Origin: CAZEAC01 sp964510065
GTDB lineage: Bacteria; Bdellovibrionota_C; UBA2361; CAIXSY01
DNA length: 64,000 nt
Assembly (NCBI GenBank): GCA_964510065.1
Contig: CAZEAC010000010.1
Location: 23,196-87,195, forward strand
Reading direction: 5' to 3'
Part shown: positions 18,878 to 27,709 of the stretch, piece after piece
Numbering within the stretch: the first letter of the stretch is position 1
How the letters are laid out: each line of letters begins with the position of its first letter
Program-made: the position numbers and the translations under genes
The notes under the pieces: generated by a model
Databases searched by the model: none
Told to the model about the DNA's origin: nothing
The model's input: the letters and a program-made list of their open reading frames with translations, nothing else

Positions 18878-20167
18878 ATGTCGAATTTTTTTGAAATTAC
18901 TGGAAAAACTCCGCTTCATGGGCAGGTGCGAGTAGGCGGCGCAAAAAACGGCGCGCTGCCAATGCTGATAGCGTCGCTTCTTACCAGCGAAGAGGTCGAG
19001 TTCGAAAACGTGCCAAATCTTGAAGATATAAATTTGACCTCGCATCTTCTGGAGCAGTTCGGTGGCGAAGTGAGCCGCCAGAATAGCAATTTTAAAGTTC
19101 GAGTTCGGCAGCTTGTCGCGACTGAGGCAAGTTACAGCCTTGTGAAGGCGCTTCGTGCCTCTTTCTGGGTAATGGGGCCGCTTCTAGCCCGAGGAGGCGC
19201 GGCGCGAGTTGCGCTTCCTGGTGGGGATATCATTGGTGCCAGGCCGGTTGATATGCACATCGCAGCACTTTCGCAGATGGGCGCGGACATAAAGGTAAAG
19301 CATGGTGTTGTATATGCCTCAGCGGAAAAAGGGCTGCGCCCGGCGAAGATAGCGCTTCGTTTCCCGTCGGTTGGCGCAACACACCAGGTCCTGATGGCGG
19401 CGTCGCTTACGCCGGGAGTTACAATTATTGAGGGCGCAGCGAAAGAGCCTGAGGTTTCGGCCCTTGCGGCAATGATAACTGCAATGGGCGGCGATATTGA
19501 GGGGGCTGGAACCAGCACCATCGTAATTCGCGGAAAGGAGCAGCTTGGTGGAGCGAAGATTCGTATTCTTGGCGACAGAATTGAAGCCGGAACCTATCTT
19601 TTGGCCTGCGCGGCGTCTGGTGGCGCGGTGCGCGTCGAGGGAATTGATCCATCCCATTTCGGTGCCTTTTTAGAGACCCTTAGTGCGATCGGTGTGGATG
19701 TAGAGCAGGGCGCAGATTTCGTAGGCGTGAAAAGTCGCGGGGCGATTCGACCAGTTAAAGTCGCTACCGCGCCATTTCCTGGGGTTGCCACCGATCTTCA
19801 GGCCCCTCTTATGGCGGCGTTAACGCTCGCCGAGGGCACAAGTGTTATTGAAGAGAATATCTTTGAGGGTCGTTTCGGGCATGCCTCCGAACTTTGCCGT
19901 ATGGGCGCGATAATCCATGTGCATGAAAGAAGCGCGACTATTGAAGGAGTTACTAAGCTCACCGGAGCGCCTGTTGAAGGATTCGATATTCGCGCGGCGG
20001 CAGCGCTCGTAGTCGCTGCGGTTGCGGCTGATGGTGTTACCCGGATTTACGAGCCGCAACATCTTCGTCGTGGCTACGAATATCTCGAGCAGAAACTTAC
20101 GTTGTTGGGAGCCAAGATCGCGTTCTGTCGTGATGATGCCGAAGATTTTTCATTCGCGGGGTGTTAA
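18878..20167 (+). CDS. murA: UDP-N-acetylglucosamine 1-carboxyvinyltransferase, Asp-type active site
   Basis: A 429-residue MurA that transfers enolpyruvate to UDP-GlcNAc, the first committed step of peptidoglycan synthesis. GGAKNGALPML (Lys23) and the domain layout are standard. In the active loop the sequence is LPGGDIIGARPVDMH: Asp117 stands where most bacteria have the catalytic Cys (Cys115 in E. coli). Asp-type MurA from mycobacteria and chlamydiae is active but not alkylated by fosfomycin. The stop lies three bases before the hda-like start, so the genes are coupled. Confidence 0.95.
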   Translation: MSNFFEITGKTPLHGQVRVGGAKNGALPMLIASLLTSEEVEFENVPNLEDINLTSHLLEQFGGEVSRQNSNFKVRVRQLVATEASYSLVKALRASFWVMGPLLARGGAARVALPGGDIIGARPVDMHIAALSQMGADIKVKHGVVYASAEKGLRPAKIALRFPSVGATHQVLMAASLTPGVTIIEGAAKEPEVSALAAMITAMGGDIEGAGTSTIVIRGKEQLGGAKIRILGDRIEAGTYLLACAASGGAVRVEGIDPSHFGAFLETLSAIGVDVEQGADFVGVKSRGAIRPVKVATAPFPGVATDLQAPLMAALTLAEGTSVIEENIFEGRFGHASELCRMGAIIHVHERSATIEGVTKLTGAPVEGFDIRAAAALVVAAVAADGVTRIYEPQHLRRGYEYLEQKLTLLGAKIAFCRDDAEDFSFAGC

Positions 20168-20169
20168 GC

Positions 20170-20859
20170 GTGACGCTTCAGCTGCCACTCCGAATGCAGT
20201 CTTACCTAAATTACTCTCCGCGTGAATTTGTAGCGCATGCAGGCGTGTGCACGCTTGTAGCCCACCTCCGAGAGGCCGCAAAGCGCGATCAGTTCTCGCT
20301 TCTTTTTGTGCAGGGGGCCGCGCGCACGGGTAAAACTCATCTGGCGATCTACGTCAGCGATCTTTTGGGAGGAGAAGGGTGTTATCCGCGCATAATTGAG
20401 GGGCGTGAGCTTGCGGAGCGAATTGCTGAATTAAATCCAGTCGATGCGACAGAGGTGCTGATTTTGGATGATGCGCATCATTATCTTGATAACGTTACTC
20501 CCGGCGAGTCGGGACCGATGGTGCGGCTTGTTGAGAGTTACCGGCGAGCTTGCGCGAAGATAATTATTCTCAGCAGTAAGCCTTTGGGGGAGTTCCAGTT
20601 TGATCAGCATATCTCGAGTAGGCTTTCGTCCGGCGCCGCAAGCGTCATTGCTGATCCGGCAGCACAAGAAATGGAGCGATTGGTTACCGCAATGGCCCGG
20701 CAGCGTGGATTGAAGCTTTCAGAGAAGAAGATTCAATATCTTGTTGGCAGACTTAATCGCTCAGTGAGCGCAGTTGAGGAATATCTCGAAAAACTTGGCT
20801 ATCTTGCCCGAGTGTTGGGGCGCAATATTAATTTTCCGCTACTCGCAGATGCGCTTTAG
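20170..20859 (+). CDS. hda: DnaA-related AAA+ protein, Hda-like
   Basis: A protein of about 229 residues with Walker A (QGAARTGKTHLA), Walker B (LILDDAHHYL) and sensor-like segments of the DnaA AAA+ domain, but no C-terminal DNA-binding helix-turn-helix. This matches Hda, which with the sliding clamp promotes hydrolysis of DnaA-ATP. The N-terminal TLQLPLR resembles the clamp-binding QL(S)LPL motif of Hda. GTG 20170 keeps this motif at the N-terminus; GTG 20161 and ATG 20194 are alternatives. It lies between murA and a HAD gene. Confidence 0.75.
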   Translation: MTLQLPLRMQSYLNYSPREFVAHAGVCTLVAHLREAAKRDQFSLLFVQGAARTGKTHLAIYVSDLLGGEGCYPRIIEGRELAERIAELNPVDATEVLILDDAHHYLDNVTPGESGPMVRLVESYRRACAKIIILSSKPLGEFQFDQHISSRLSSGAASVIADPAAQEMERLVTAMARQRGLKLSEKKIQYLVGRLNRSVSAVEEYLEKLGYLARVLGRNINFPLLADAL

Positions 20860-20888
20860 TCTTTAATGAGAACTGTTACTTTATTTTT

Positions 20889-21755
20889 ATGATCGAAACT
20901 TCCAAGAAAACTAGCTTCGTCACGCGATCTATTTCAGCGAGAAATCTGGTCGAATCCTACGATACAATTCTGCTTGATGCGTATGGGGTGCTTGTTTCGA
21001 GTGAGGCGGCGATTCCGCATGCCCTTGCGTTTATTGATCACCTAAACAAAATCGGGAAAGAATATCGTATCGTTTCTAATGATGCATCAAAGCTTCCGGC
21101 CACGGCGCTCGCGCGTTATCGCGGCTTTGGGCTTAATTTGTGCGATGATTCAGTTCTCTCGTCGGGCTCGTTGCTTAAAAGCTATTTCGAGACAGAGCGG
21201 CTCGTCGGGGCGCGTTGCGTAGTGCTCGGTCCGAACGACTCCAAGGAATATGTGAAGCTGGCGGGTGGCAGCGTCGTTGAAGTAAGCGACGCTTTTGATG
21301 TCTTGGTTGTTTGCGATGAGATGGGCTTTCAGTTCCTTGAAACAATGGACAAAGTATTGAGCGCGCTTATCCGAAAAATTGCGCGAGGTGACTCAGTTCG
21401 TTTAATTGCACCGAATCCTGATCTTATTTATCCGAGCAGTCAGGGGTTTGGTTTCGCAAGTGGTACGATGGCGCAGATGTTCGAGGAGGCGCTCAAGTTA
21501 CGCTTTCCCGGGCGAAACGATCTTTGCTTTACCCGCCTCGGTAAGCCTTTTTCGCCGATTTTCGAGGAGGCGCGACGCCGCTGTCGCGGCAAGAATATGG
21601 TGATGATTGGCGATCAGTTGGAAACCGACATCCGCGGTGCCAGCAATTTTGGAATTGATTCGGCGCTTGTCGCGACCGGAATTGTGAATCCGGAAGATCT
21701 AATGAAACATGACGGGCCTAGACCGACCTTCCAGCTCACTTCGCTTGCGCTTTAG
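20889..21755 (+). CDS. HAD-superfamily hydrolase, class IIA (NagD-like)
   Basis: A 288-residue cytoplasmic phosphatase-like protein. Motif I is LLDAYGVL, where the second Asp of DxDG is replaced by Tyr, as in the DxWGV/DxYGV subgroup of class IIA proteins. Motif II is VSNDAS, the catalytic Lys lies in LGKPFSP, and motif IV is GDQLETDIRG. The cap is the NagD type. The missing second Asp, usually the general acid, makes the activity uncertain. It probably belongs to the murA-hda transcript; its end overlaps the convergent 21736 gene by 20 bases. Confidence 0.8.
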   Translation: MIETSKKTSFVTRSISARNLVESYDTILLDAYGVLVSSEAAIPHALAFIDHLNKIGKEYRIVSNDASKLPATALARYRGFGLNLCDDSVLSSGSLLKSYFETERLVGARCVVLGPNDSKEYVKLAGGSVVEVSDAFDVLVVCDEMGFQFLETMDKVLSALIRKIARGDSVRLIAPNPDLIYPSSQGFGFASGTMAQMFEEALKLRFPGRNDLCFTRLGKPFSPIFEEARRRCRGKNMVMIGDQLETDIRGASNFGIDSALVATGIVNPEDLMKHDGPRPTFQLTSLAL

Positions 21756-22557
21756 GGCCCACGGTTTTTGGGCGCAGATACGAGGCAAATGTATCTCTTA
21801 TCGCTGCCTCAGCGCGGTTGAATCGCTTAAGAATTCGAACAGCCAGCTCGCAGAGATCGACTTCGGGGACTCCGGCTTCAGGCCGCGATGCGAGCAGCTC
21901 TTCAGGTTTAGCGACCAAGGTACCGCGAACCAGTGGATCAAGCGTCATAAGTTCGGGTGTCATAACCGTAAAAAGTGAATCAGAGAACTGTCTCGTAAAG
22001 AGCGAAGCTGATGCTGAGCCACCAGGAATGTAACGGGCGCGGAGAATCCAGGAGAGATTGTCGGCAATATCTGCTGCGACGCCGATAGTCTTAAAAAATG
22101 CGCTGACGTGACGTTGATGATCGTAATAGCGGAGCAGGGCGCAATCGAATTGGGCGCGCCGTTTTTGCGAGCCACCAGGAGCGCGTGCCAATAGCTCCTG
22201 AAGGCGTTGCGGCCGAGGTGCCGTGCTTTCACGTAATGCTGCAATCAACTCCTGTTCGAGTGCGAGGGGATCGATGTGGCCGAGTACTTTGCTCACGCGT
22301 GCAAGAACATCTTTCCAGCGTTTTTGAAAAATAGACTTTTGCTGTTCTAGGCTGCCCGCGGCAATTTGGCGAGCTTTTGAGGTGAGTTCTTGCGCTGATT
22401 TGTAATTTTCAAGCGTGGCGAAACCGAAGCTGAATATCGCGCCCTGAGCCTCGGCAAGTACACGAGTTCGTGGCAATTCGCTCGGGTTAAGAAACTTCAA
22501 GTCTCTTGAGGTCGGCGCTGCGCCGCTGGACTTAGGCTGAATTTGCTGGCTAGGCAT
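21736..22557 (-). CDS. Hypothetical helical protein
   Basis: A 273-residue protein with a Pro/Ser-rich N-terminus (about 25 residues) and an otherwise helical, soluble body. No signal peptide, membrane helix or motif that I recognise. It converges on the HAD gene and diverges from fabF, so it is probably a single-gene unit. Confidence 0.55.
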   Translation of the reverse strand: MPSQQIQPKSSGAAPTSRDLKFLNPSELPRTRVLAEAQGAIFSFGFATLENYKSAQELTSKARQIAAGSLEQQKSIFQKRWKDVLARVSKVLGHIDPLALEQELIAALRESTAPRPQRLQELLARAPGGSQKRRAQFDCALLRYYDHQRHVSAFFKTIGVAADIADNLSWILRARYIPGGSASASLFTRQFSDSLFTVMTPELMTLDPLVRGTLVAKPEELLASRPEAGVPEVDLCELAVRILKRFNRAEAAIRDTFASYLRPKTVGPKAQAK

Positions 22558-22726
22558 GGCTTCAATTGTAGCTATAAAGGAGACAAGAGATAAAGAGCGG
22601 GGCGGCGACTGGCCTCATTTGAGCAGCCTTCTAATGTCTAAAAAGGCGCATGAAAGTCCCAATCCATTGACTTTCCAGCAAAAAGTTGAAAATCTATCGT
22701 TTTAATTATTCACAGGACCTTACTGA

Positions 22727-23968
22727 ATGTCGCGCCGTCGAGTCGTAGTTACAGGAATTGGAATTCTCTCCCCGCTCGGTCATACGCTCGCGGAGAGCTG
22801 GGATGCGGCTAAAGCTGGCCGTTCTGGAATAGCGCGGGTAACCCGTTTTGATGTTTCGGCTTTCGCCGCGCAGATTGCCGGCGAGGTAAAAAATTTTAAT
22901 CCTGAAAAATTCCTTGAACCCAAAGAGGTGAAAAAACATGATCTTTTCTCGCAGTTCAGTGTCGCTGCTGCGCAGGAAGCATGGGATGACGCCAAGCTTG
23001 CTGAAAGCAGCTATGATCGGCGCCGAATCGGCTGTGTGCTCGGAATTGGCATCGGTGGGCTGGCCACGCTGGAAAAATATCACCAGGCCTATCTCGAAGG
23101 TGGACCGCGAAAGATTTCACCGTTTCTGATCCCGGCGATGATAAGCAATCTTGGTCCCGGAAACGTGGCGATTCGTTTTGGCTTGAAGGGCGTGAATTAC
23201 ACGGTTACCAGCGCCTGCACTTCGGCGACGCATGCGATTGGCGAGTGTTATAAGCTAATCGCCGATGGTGCGCTTGATGTCATGCTTACCGGCGGATCGG
23301 AAAGTGCGGTAACGCCGATCGGCATTGGCGGCTTCTGTGCATGTAAAGCGCTCTCTACTCGAAACGACGCCCCCGAAAAAGCTTCGCGGCCATTTGATAA
23401 AGACCGCGATGGCTTTGTGCTTGGCGAAGGATCGACGATTATTGTTCTTGAAAGTTACGATATGGCCAAAGCGCGTGGCGCAAAGATCTATGCCGAAGTC
23501 TTGGGCTATGGCACTTCGTGCGACGCATATCATATTACCTCACCATCGGAAGATGGCGACGGCGCGGTTAACTGCATGCAGCAGGCAATTGAGTCATCTG
23601 GGCTAAAGCCCACTGACATTGGTTACGTCAATGCGCATGGAACATCGACTCCGGCGAATGATCGCACTGAAACTTTGGCAATTAAGAAAGTTTTTGGCGC
23701 CTATGCAAAAGATGGTCTCGCGGTAAGCTCGACGAAATCGATGACTGGACATCTTCTTGGAGCCGCGGGAGCTATTGAGGCTGCGTTTTCGATCTTGGCG
23801 CTTGCCGAGGGAGTTATCCCGCCGACTATCAACCTCGACAATCCAGACGAAGGCTGTGATCTTGACTATGTCCCGCACAAGGCGCGCCGCGTGAATCTCC
23901 GCGCCGCTATTTCCAACTCTTTCGGTTTCGGCGGCACCAATGGTTCGCTTGTCTTCGGCAAGATCTGA
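22727..23968 (+). CDS. fabF: 3-oxoacyl-[acyl-carrier-protein] synthase II
   Basis: A 413-residue condensing enzyme of type II fatty-acid elongation. The catalytic triad is complete: Cys164 in TSACTSATHA, His304 in NAHGTSTPAND and His342 in TGHLLGAAG. NSFGFGGTN near the C-terminus is also typical. AGGA stands nine bases before ATG 22727, and a TTGACT box at 22667-22672 may be part of its promoter. The usual acpP partner is absent. The stop shares a base with the ATG of the next gene. Confidence 0.95.
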   Translation: MSRRRVVVTGIGILSPLGHTLAESWDAAKAGRSGIARVTRFDVSAFAAQIAGEVKNFNPEKFLEPKEVKKHDLFSQFSVAAAQEAWDDAKLAESSYDRRRIGCVLGIGIGGLATLEKYHQAYLEGGPRKISPFLIPAMISNLGPGNVAIRFGLKGVNYTVTSACTSATHAIGECYKLIADGALDVMLTGGSESAVTPIGIGGFCACKALSTRNDAPEKASRPFDKDRDGFVLGEGSTIIVLESYDMAKARGAKIYAEVLGYGTSCDAYHITSPSEDGDGAVNCMQQAIESSGLKPTDIGYVNAHGTSTPANDRTETLAIKKVFGAYAKDGLAVSSTKSMTGHLLGAAGAIEAAFSILALAEGVIPPTINLDNPDEGCDLDYVPHKARRVNLRAAISNSFGFGGTNGSLVFGKI

Positions 23969-24189
23969 TGGTCGAGGAGTTTCTTCGAGAGGAAAATCGA
24001 GCGGAAGACATTATTCTTGGTTCGCTCGGTTTCGGTGAAGAAGCGCGGATAATAAGCATCGAAAAGACATCTTCAGGGTTTCGTGGCAAGGGCCGGTTTA
24101 CTGACGGCGAGGAGTTTGAGTTTGAAAATGACGACGCGCTGAGCGAGCTTCAGCTCTGGGCTCTTGAGACTTTGCTTCGGACTCTATAA
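23968..24189 (+). CDS. Small acidic protein translationally coupled to fabF
   Basis: A 73-residue, strongly acidic protein whose ATG overlaps the fabF stop (TGATG). The sequence alternates beta-like and helical parts (IISIEKTSSGFRGKGRF, then SELQLWALETLL). No family recognised. The tight coupling suggests it is expressed with fabF, but no role can be given. Confidence 0.6.
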   Translation: MVEEFLREENRAEDIILGSLGFGEEARIISIEKTSSGFRGKGRFTDGEEFEFENDDALSELQLWALETLLRTL

Positions 24190-24198
24190 TCGCTCACA

Positions 24199-24843
24199 TC
24201 ACACTTTCCGCGAAGGACAATACCGTGCCACCGTGCACGCAGCGCAGAGCGGATTTTGCGCCTTGCAGACTCTGCGGCCGTGAAGAATCAGCCAGTGGTG
24301 CATCTCGCGCCAATGTTTTGAATCAACTTTTTGCTTTAGCTCTATTTCAACTTTTTCCGGCGTCTTCGCTCTGGCCAACCCCAATCGATGCGAGAGTCTG
24401 AAGACATGAGTGTCGACAGGAAAGGTCTTGATTACGCCGAGCTCCCCAAGGACCACGTTCGCGGTCTTATTTCCGACTCCGGGCAATGTGCGAATTTCGG
24501 TATAACTTCGCGGTATCGCCCCGCCAAATTCGGCCATGACTTTTTGTGCCATTGCGACGAGATGTTTCGATTTTGTACGGTAGTAATTAACCGGACGAAT
24601 AATAGTTTCGACTGCGCTAAGCTCGGCGCGGCCAAGTTCCGCGAAACTCGGATAGCGTGCGAAGAGTTCAGGGGTAACCTGATTTACTTTTTTGTCAGTG
24701 CATTGTGCCGATAAAATTACTGCGACTATCAGCTGGTACTCGCTCTTAAAATCGAGTTCGGAGCGAGGATTCGGGTAAAGCTTATTAAACGCTCGTAAAA
24801 GCGCGCCGAGGTCTCTCTTATTATTCTTATGTCGAGATAACAT
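24199..24843 (-). CDS. nth: Endonuclease III
   Basis: A 214-residue base-excision repair glycosylase/AP lyase for oxidised pyrimidines. The helix-hairpin-helix LPGVGNKTANV carries catalytic Lys126, and Asp144 follows in PVDTHVFRL. The four Fe-S cluster cysteines are Cys193, Cys200, Cys203 and Cys209 in the classical C-x6-C-x2-C-x5-C spacing. It converges on the small fabF-coupled gene with nine bases between. Confidence 0.96.
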   Translation of the reverse strand: MLSRHKNNKRDLGALLRAFNKLYPNPRSELDFKSEYQLIVAVILSAQCTDKKVNQVTPELFARYPSFAELGRAELSAVETIIRPVNYYRTKSKHLVAMAQKVMAEFGGAIPRSYTEIRTLPGVGNKTANVVLGELGVIKTFPVDTHVFRLSHRLGLARAKTPEKVEIELKQKVDSKHWREMHHWLILHGRRVCKAQNPLCAACTVARYCPSRKV

Positions 24844-24994
24844 ATCGAATTAAAATGGGTTATTGCACGGTCCGGATTTCTTGGCAAAGATTGCGAAGAA
24901 AGTCGGTTTTTTGGCTACCTTTATCCGAAGCTAGGCAATAACTACAGGAGTATCTGACGTTGTTGGCTCCGCAGCTGTTGACCGTTCCTTTCGT

Positions 24995-25705
24995 ATGCAA
25001 AAGTCGCTGATTGATCTTTACATGACTAGGATCTCGTCGGGCGATCTCTCGTGTGTCGAGCGTTTGTGTCAGCAGCTCTATGACCGCCTTGTGTATATCC
25101 CGGCAATCGCGGTTCGAAGTAGTGGCCGCATGGTGAATGTCGAAGTGGTGCGGCTAAGCAGCGGCGAAAAACGAATTGTACCGATATTTACCTCTGAAAA
25201 ACGGCTCAAGACATGGCGTGACGTACATCCGGAAGTAACTGAATCCATTTCGGTTTTGGGTGGCGATTTATTTTCTGTGCTTAGGCCTGATGTCGGTGTT
25301 ATTATCGACCCCGGCGTCGATCACTCAGTCACACTTGAATCCGAAGCACTGCTAAAAATCGGCGAAGTGGCGCGAGACGACGAATTTTCTTCACAGCTTG
25401 AGAATCGAATGGACGAGAGCGGAGCTGCAGAAAAATTAGAGCACTCAACCCCGCGCACGCGGCTCAATGATGATCCGCCCTCGGCAGTAGGTGGAGAGCC
25501 GGGAGATCATACAAATCCATTTTCTGTTGTCTCCGGATTTACCGTTTCCCCTAATCCTGTCGTGGGAGCCAAGTCTGTCGAGACCTTTGATCCTGATTCC
25601 GAAGAGTATGCCTTCGAAAAAGCTGAGAACGTGGGGAACTCTGCGATGGTGGTACCACCTAAAGAAAAGCGCTCTTTTTTTGCTCTATTTGGCGGTAAAA
25701 AATGA
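24995..25705 (+). CDS. SseB-like N-terminal domain protein
   Basis: A 236-residue protein. Residues about 30-115 fit the SseB N-terminal domain: an N-terminal beta strand, VPIFTSEKRLKTW, then a segment ending LRPDVGVIIDPG. The rest is a Ser/Pro/Glu-rich, probably disordered tail ending in a basic aromatic KRSFFALFGGKK. SseB-domain proteins are poorly understood. ATG 24995 lacks a clear ribosome site but is the only plausible in-frame start. Function unknown. Confidence 0.6.
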   Translation: MQKSLIDLYMTRISSGDLSCVERLCQQLYDRLVYIPAIAVRSSGRMVNVEVVRLSSGEKRIVPIFTSEKRLKTWRDVHPEVTESISVLGGDLFSVLRPDVGVIIDPGVDHSVTLESEALLKIGEVARDDEFSSQLENRMDESGAAEKLEHSTPRTRLNDDPPSAVGGEPGDHTNPFSVVSGFTVSPNPVVGAKSVETFDPDSEEYAFEKAENVGNSAMVVPPKEKRSFFALFGGKK

Positions 25706-25720
25706 ATAGTACCTTGGTAC

Positions 25721-25749
25721 TTAATTTCACCGCGTAATTGTGCTATAGT
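25721..25749 (+). promoter_or_regulatory. Candidate extended -10 promoter of panB-panD
   Basis: TGCTATAGT at 25741-25749 fits an extended -10 element (TGn plus TATAGT at 25744-25749). A weak -35 (TTAATT, 25721-25726) lies 17 bases upstream. Just before it is the palindrome agtaccttggtact. The panB ATG is 126 bases downstream. Confidence 0.4.
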
Positions 25750-25875
25750 AAGCTTATAGTCAGAGACGGATAGCGGGAAACTGCATTCGAGCTCAAGGGC
25801 TTATGTAATTTGTTCGATATCTTAGACAGTCGCTTATAAGGCATTAGGCATTTACTGACTATCAGGAATGACTTT

Positions 25876-26751
25876 ATGACTACCTCTATTGTTCCCACCT
25901 CACGGGTAACAGTTCCGGATATTGTAGCCCGAAAATCTGGCGAAAAAATAAGTGCGCTTACTGCGTACGACTACCTCTTTGCGAAGCTCGTAGACAGCGC
26001 CGGAATCGATATGATTCTCGTCGGCGACTCTGTCGGATCGGTCGTGCAGGGCCATTCTTCGACGCTCCCTGTTACTCTCGATCAGATTATTTATCACGCG
26101 CAATGCGTCGTTCGTGGGGTTTCGCGAGCGCTTGTGGTTGGGGATCTTCCCTTTATGTCATATCAGGTCTCGCCTGAAAGCGGGCTCGAAGCGGCAGGCA
26201 GACTTATAAAAGAAGGTGGTGTTGCCGCGGTGAAACTTGAAGGCGGCGTACCTTTCTCGGCAACGATTCGAAAGATAGTCGATGCGGAAATTCCCGTGGT
26301 TGGACATGTCGGGCTCACGCCGCAATCGATGAACCGCATGGGTGGATTTAAGGTGCAGGGGCGCGAAAAGAGACGCCGTGGGGTCGATGTGGGTAGCCGT
26401 GAGAGAGTTATTGAAGACGCCCTGGCGGTTCAGGAATCCGGAGCGTTTGCGGTGGTGCTTGAGGGAATTCCCGCGGAGCTCGCGTCCGAAATTACTGAAG
26501 AGCTCTACATTCCCACGATTGGTATCGGAGCTGGCGCGCGATGCGACGGACAAATTCTCGTAATGCACGATATGTTGGGAATCGGTCCTGACGCTCCGCC
26601 GCGATTCGTGAAGCAGTACGCCGCGCTCCGCCATGTAATTACCTCGGCGGTTTCCGAATATGTCAAAGAGGTGCGAGGTGGGGACTTCCCCGAGGAGAAG
26701 CATAGCTATCATGCGCCACGCCAGGTTCGGCGGGTTTTGTCGGTAAAGTAG
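25876..26751 (+). CDS. panB: 3-methyl-2-oxobutanoate hydroxymethyltransferase
   Basis: A 291-residue TIM-barrel enzyme that makes ketopantoate from 2-oxoisovalerate and methylene-tetrahydrofolate, the first step of pantothenate synthesis. ALTAYDYLFAKLVD, ILVGDSVGSVVQGH and DLPFMSY (Mg2+ ligand Asp residues), VKLEGG, GHVGLTPQS and GIGAGARCDGQILVMHD are all family motifs. AGGA precedes ATG 25876. panD follows after nine bases; panC is not in the window. Confidence 0.96.
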   Translation: MTTSIVPTSRVTVPDIVARKSGEKISALTAYDYLFAKLVDSAGIDMILVGDSVGSVVQGHSSTLPVTLDQIIYHAQCVVRGVSRALVVGDLPFMSYQVSPESGLEAAGRLIKEGGVAAVKLEGGVPFSATIRKIVDAEIPVVGHVGLTPQSMNRMGGFKVQGREKRRRGVDVGSRERVIEDALAVQESGAFAVVLEGIPAELASEITEELYIPTIGIGAGARCDGQILVMHDMLGIGPDAPPRFVKQYAALRHVITSAVSEYVKEVRGGDFPEEKHSYHAPRQVRRVLSVK

Positions 26752-26760
26752 GGGGACGCC

Positions 26761-27156
26761 ATGGAAAATTTCAGAAGAGTCCTTCATTCGAAAATTCACC
26801 GCGCTACGGTCACTCACGCCGATGTCGATTACGAAGGCAGTGTGACAGTGCCGCCGGAATTGTTGGCGGCCGCCGATATTCATGAGTATGAGGCGGTGCA
26901 TATTTGGAATGTGACTCGAGGAACGAGGCTTGAAACGTACGCGATTACGGGTATTCCAGGCTCGCGCGATATCTGTGTCAACGGAGCTGCCGCGCATCTG
27001 GTAAAGCCTGGTGATATCGTGATTATTGCATGTTTCTCGCATATACCTGAAGATGAGCTGTCGACACATAGGCCGAAGCTTGTGTTTGTGGACGAAAAAA
27101 ATCGGCTCAAAGAATCGCGCCCGGAAGTGCCTGGGCCCGCGCTTCTTCGAGTGTAG
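26761..27156 (+). CDS. panD: Aspartate 1-decarboxylase proenzyme
   Basis: A 131-residue pyruvoyl enzyme making beta-alanine for pantothenate. The self-processing site is Gly26-Ser27 in YEGSVTV; Ser27 becomes the pyruvoyl group after cleavage. Lys11 (LHSKIHRATVT) and the segment NGAAAHLVKPGDIVII are conserved in the family. AGGGGG precedes the start. It follows panB by nine bases. Confidence 0.96.
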   Translation: MENFRRVLHSKIHRATVTHADVDYEGSVTVPPELLAAADIHEYEAVHIWNVTRGTRLETYAITGIPGSRDICVNGAAAHLVKPGDIVIIACFSHIPEDELSTHRPKLVFVDEKNRLKESRPEVPGPALLRV

Positions 27157-27177
27157 TGGCTTGCGAAGTACATTATT

Positions 27178-27654
27178 GTGAAAAAAAGTAACGCCGTGGC
27201 CGCAGACGGCATCAAGATTGTCGCCGAGAATCGGAAGGCGCGCGCCTATTTTGAAATTCTTGAGAAGTTCGAGGCCGGAATTGTACTCACGGGTGCCGAG
27301 ATAAAATCGGTTCGTGCTGGTGGTATCAGCATTAACGAAGCCTATGTAAAACCCGAGAGTAATTCGGTGTTGCTCCTCGGCGCGCATGTGCGGCCCTACG
27401 CGTTTAGCAATGATCCCGAATATGTGCCGACACGCCCTAGAAAGCTGCTGCTGAGTAAAATGGAGATTAATAAGCTTCGCGGACGGGTTGAGCAGCAGGG
27501 GCTCACCATCGTTCCGCTCAAGTGTTACCTGCGACGTGGTTTTGCTAAGCTGGAAATTGCGCTCGCGCGCGGCAAAAACGCCCCCGATAGACGTCAAGAT
27601 ATCAAGCGCCGTGAAGCTGATCGTGAAATCGCGCGGGCTACAAAGCGGCGCTAG
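27178..27654 (+). CDS. smpB: tmRNA-binding protein SmpB
   Basis: A 158-residue protein that delivers tmRNA to stalled ribosomes in trans-translation. NRKARAYFEILEKFEAGIVLTG with IKSVRAG and NEAYV, and the Lys/Arg-rich tail (DRRQDIKRREADREI) that mimics the anticodon stem, are diagnostic. The likely start is GTG 27178; no strong ribosome site is seen. Its RNA partner ssrA begins only about 1.1 kb downstream on the same strand. Confidence 0.96.
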   Translation: MKKSNAVAADGIKIVAENRKARAYFEILEKFEAGIVLTGAEIKSVRAGGISINEAYVKPESNSVLLLGAHVRPYAFSNDPEYVPTRPRKLLLSKMEINKLRGRVEQQGLTIVPLKCYLRRGFAKLEIALARGKNAPDRRQDIKRREADREIARATKRR

Positions 27655-27709
27655 GCGGCGAATATTTTCGGTAATGTAACGAGATGAGAATATATGATTT
27701 AATGGCCTT

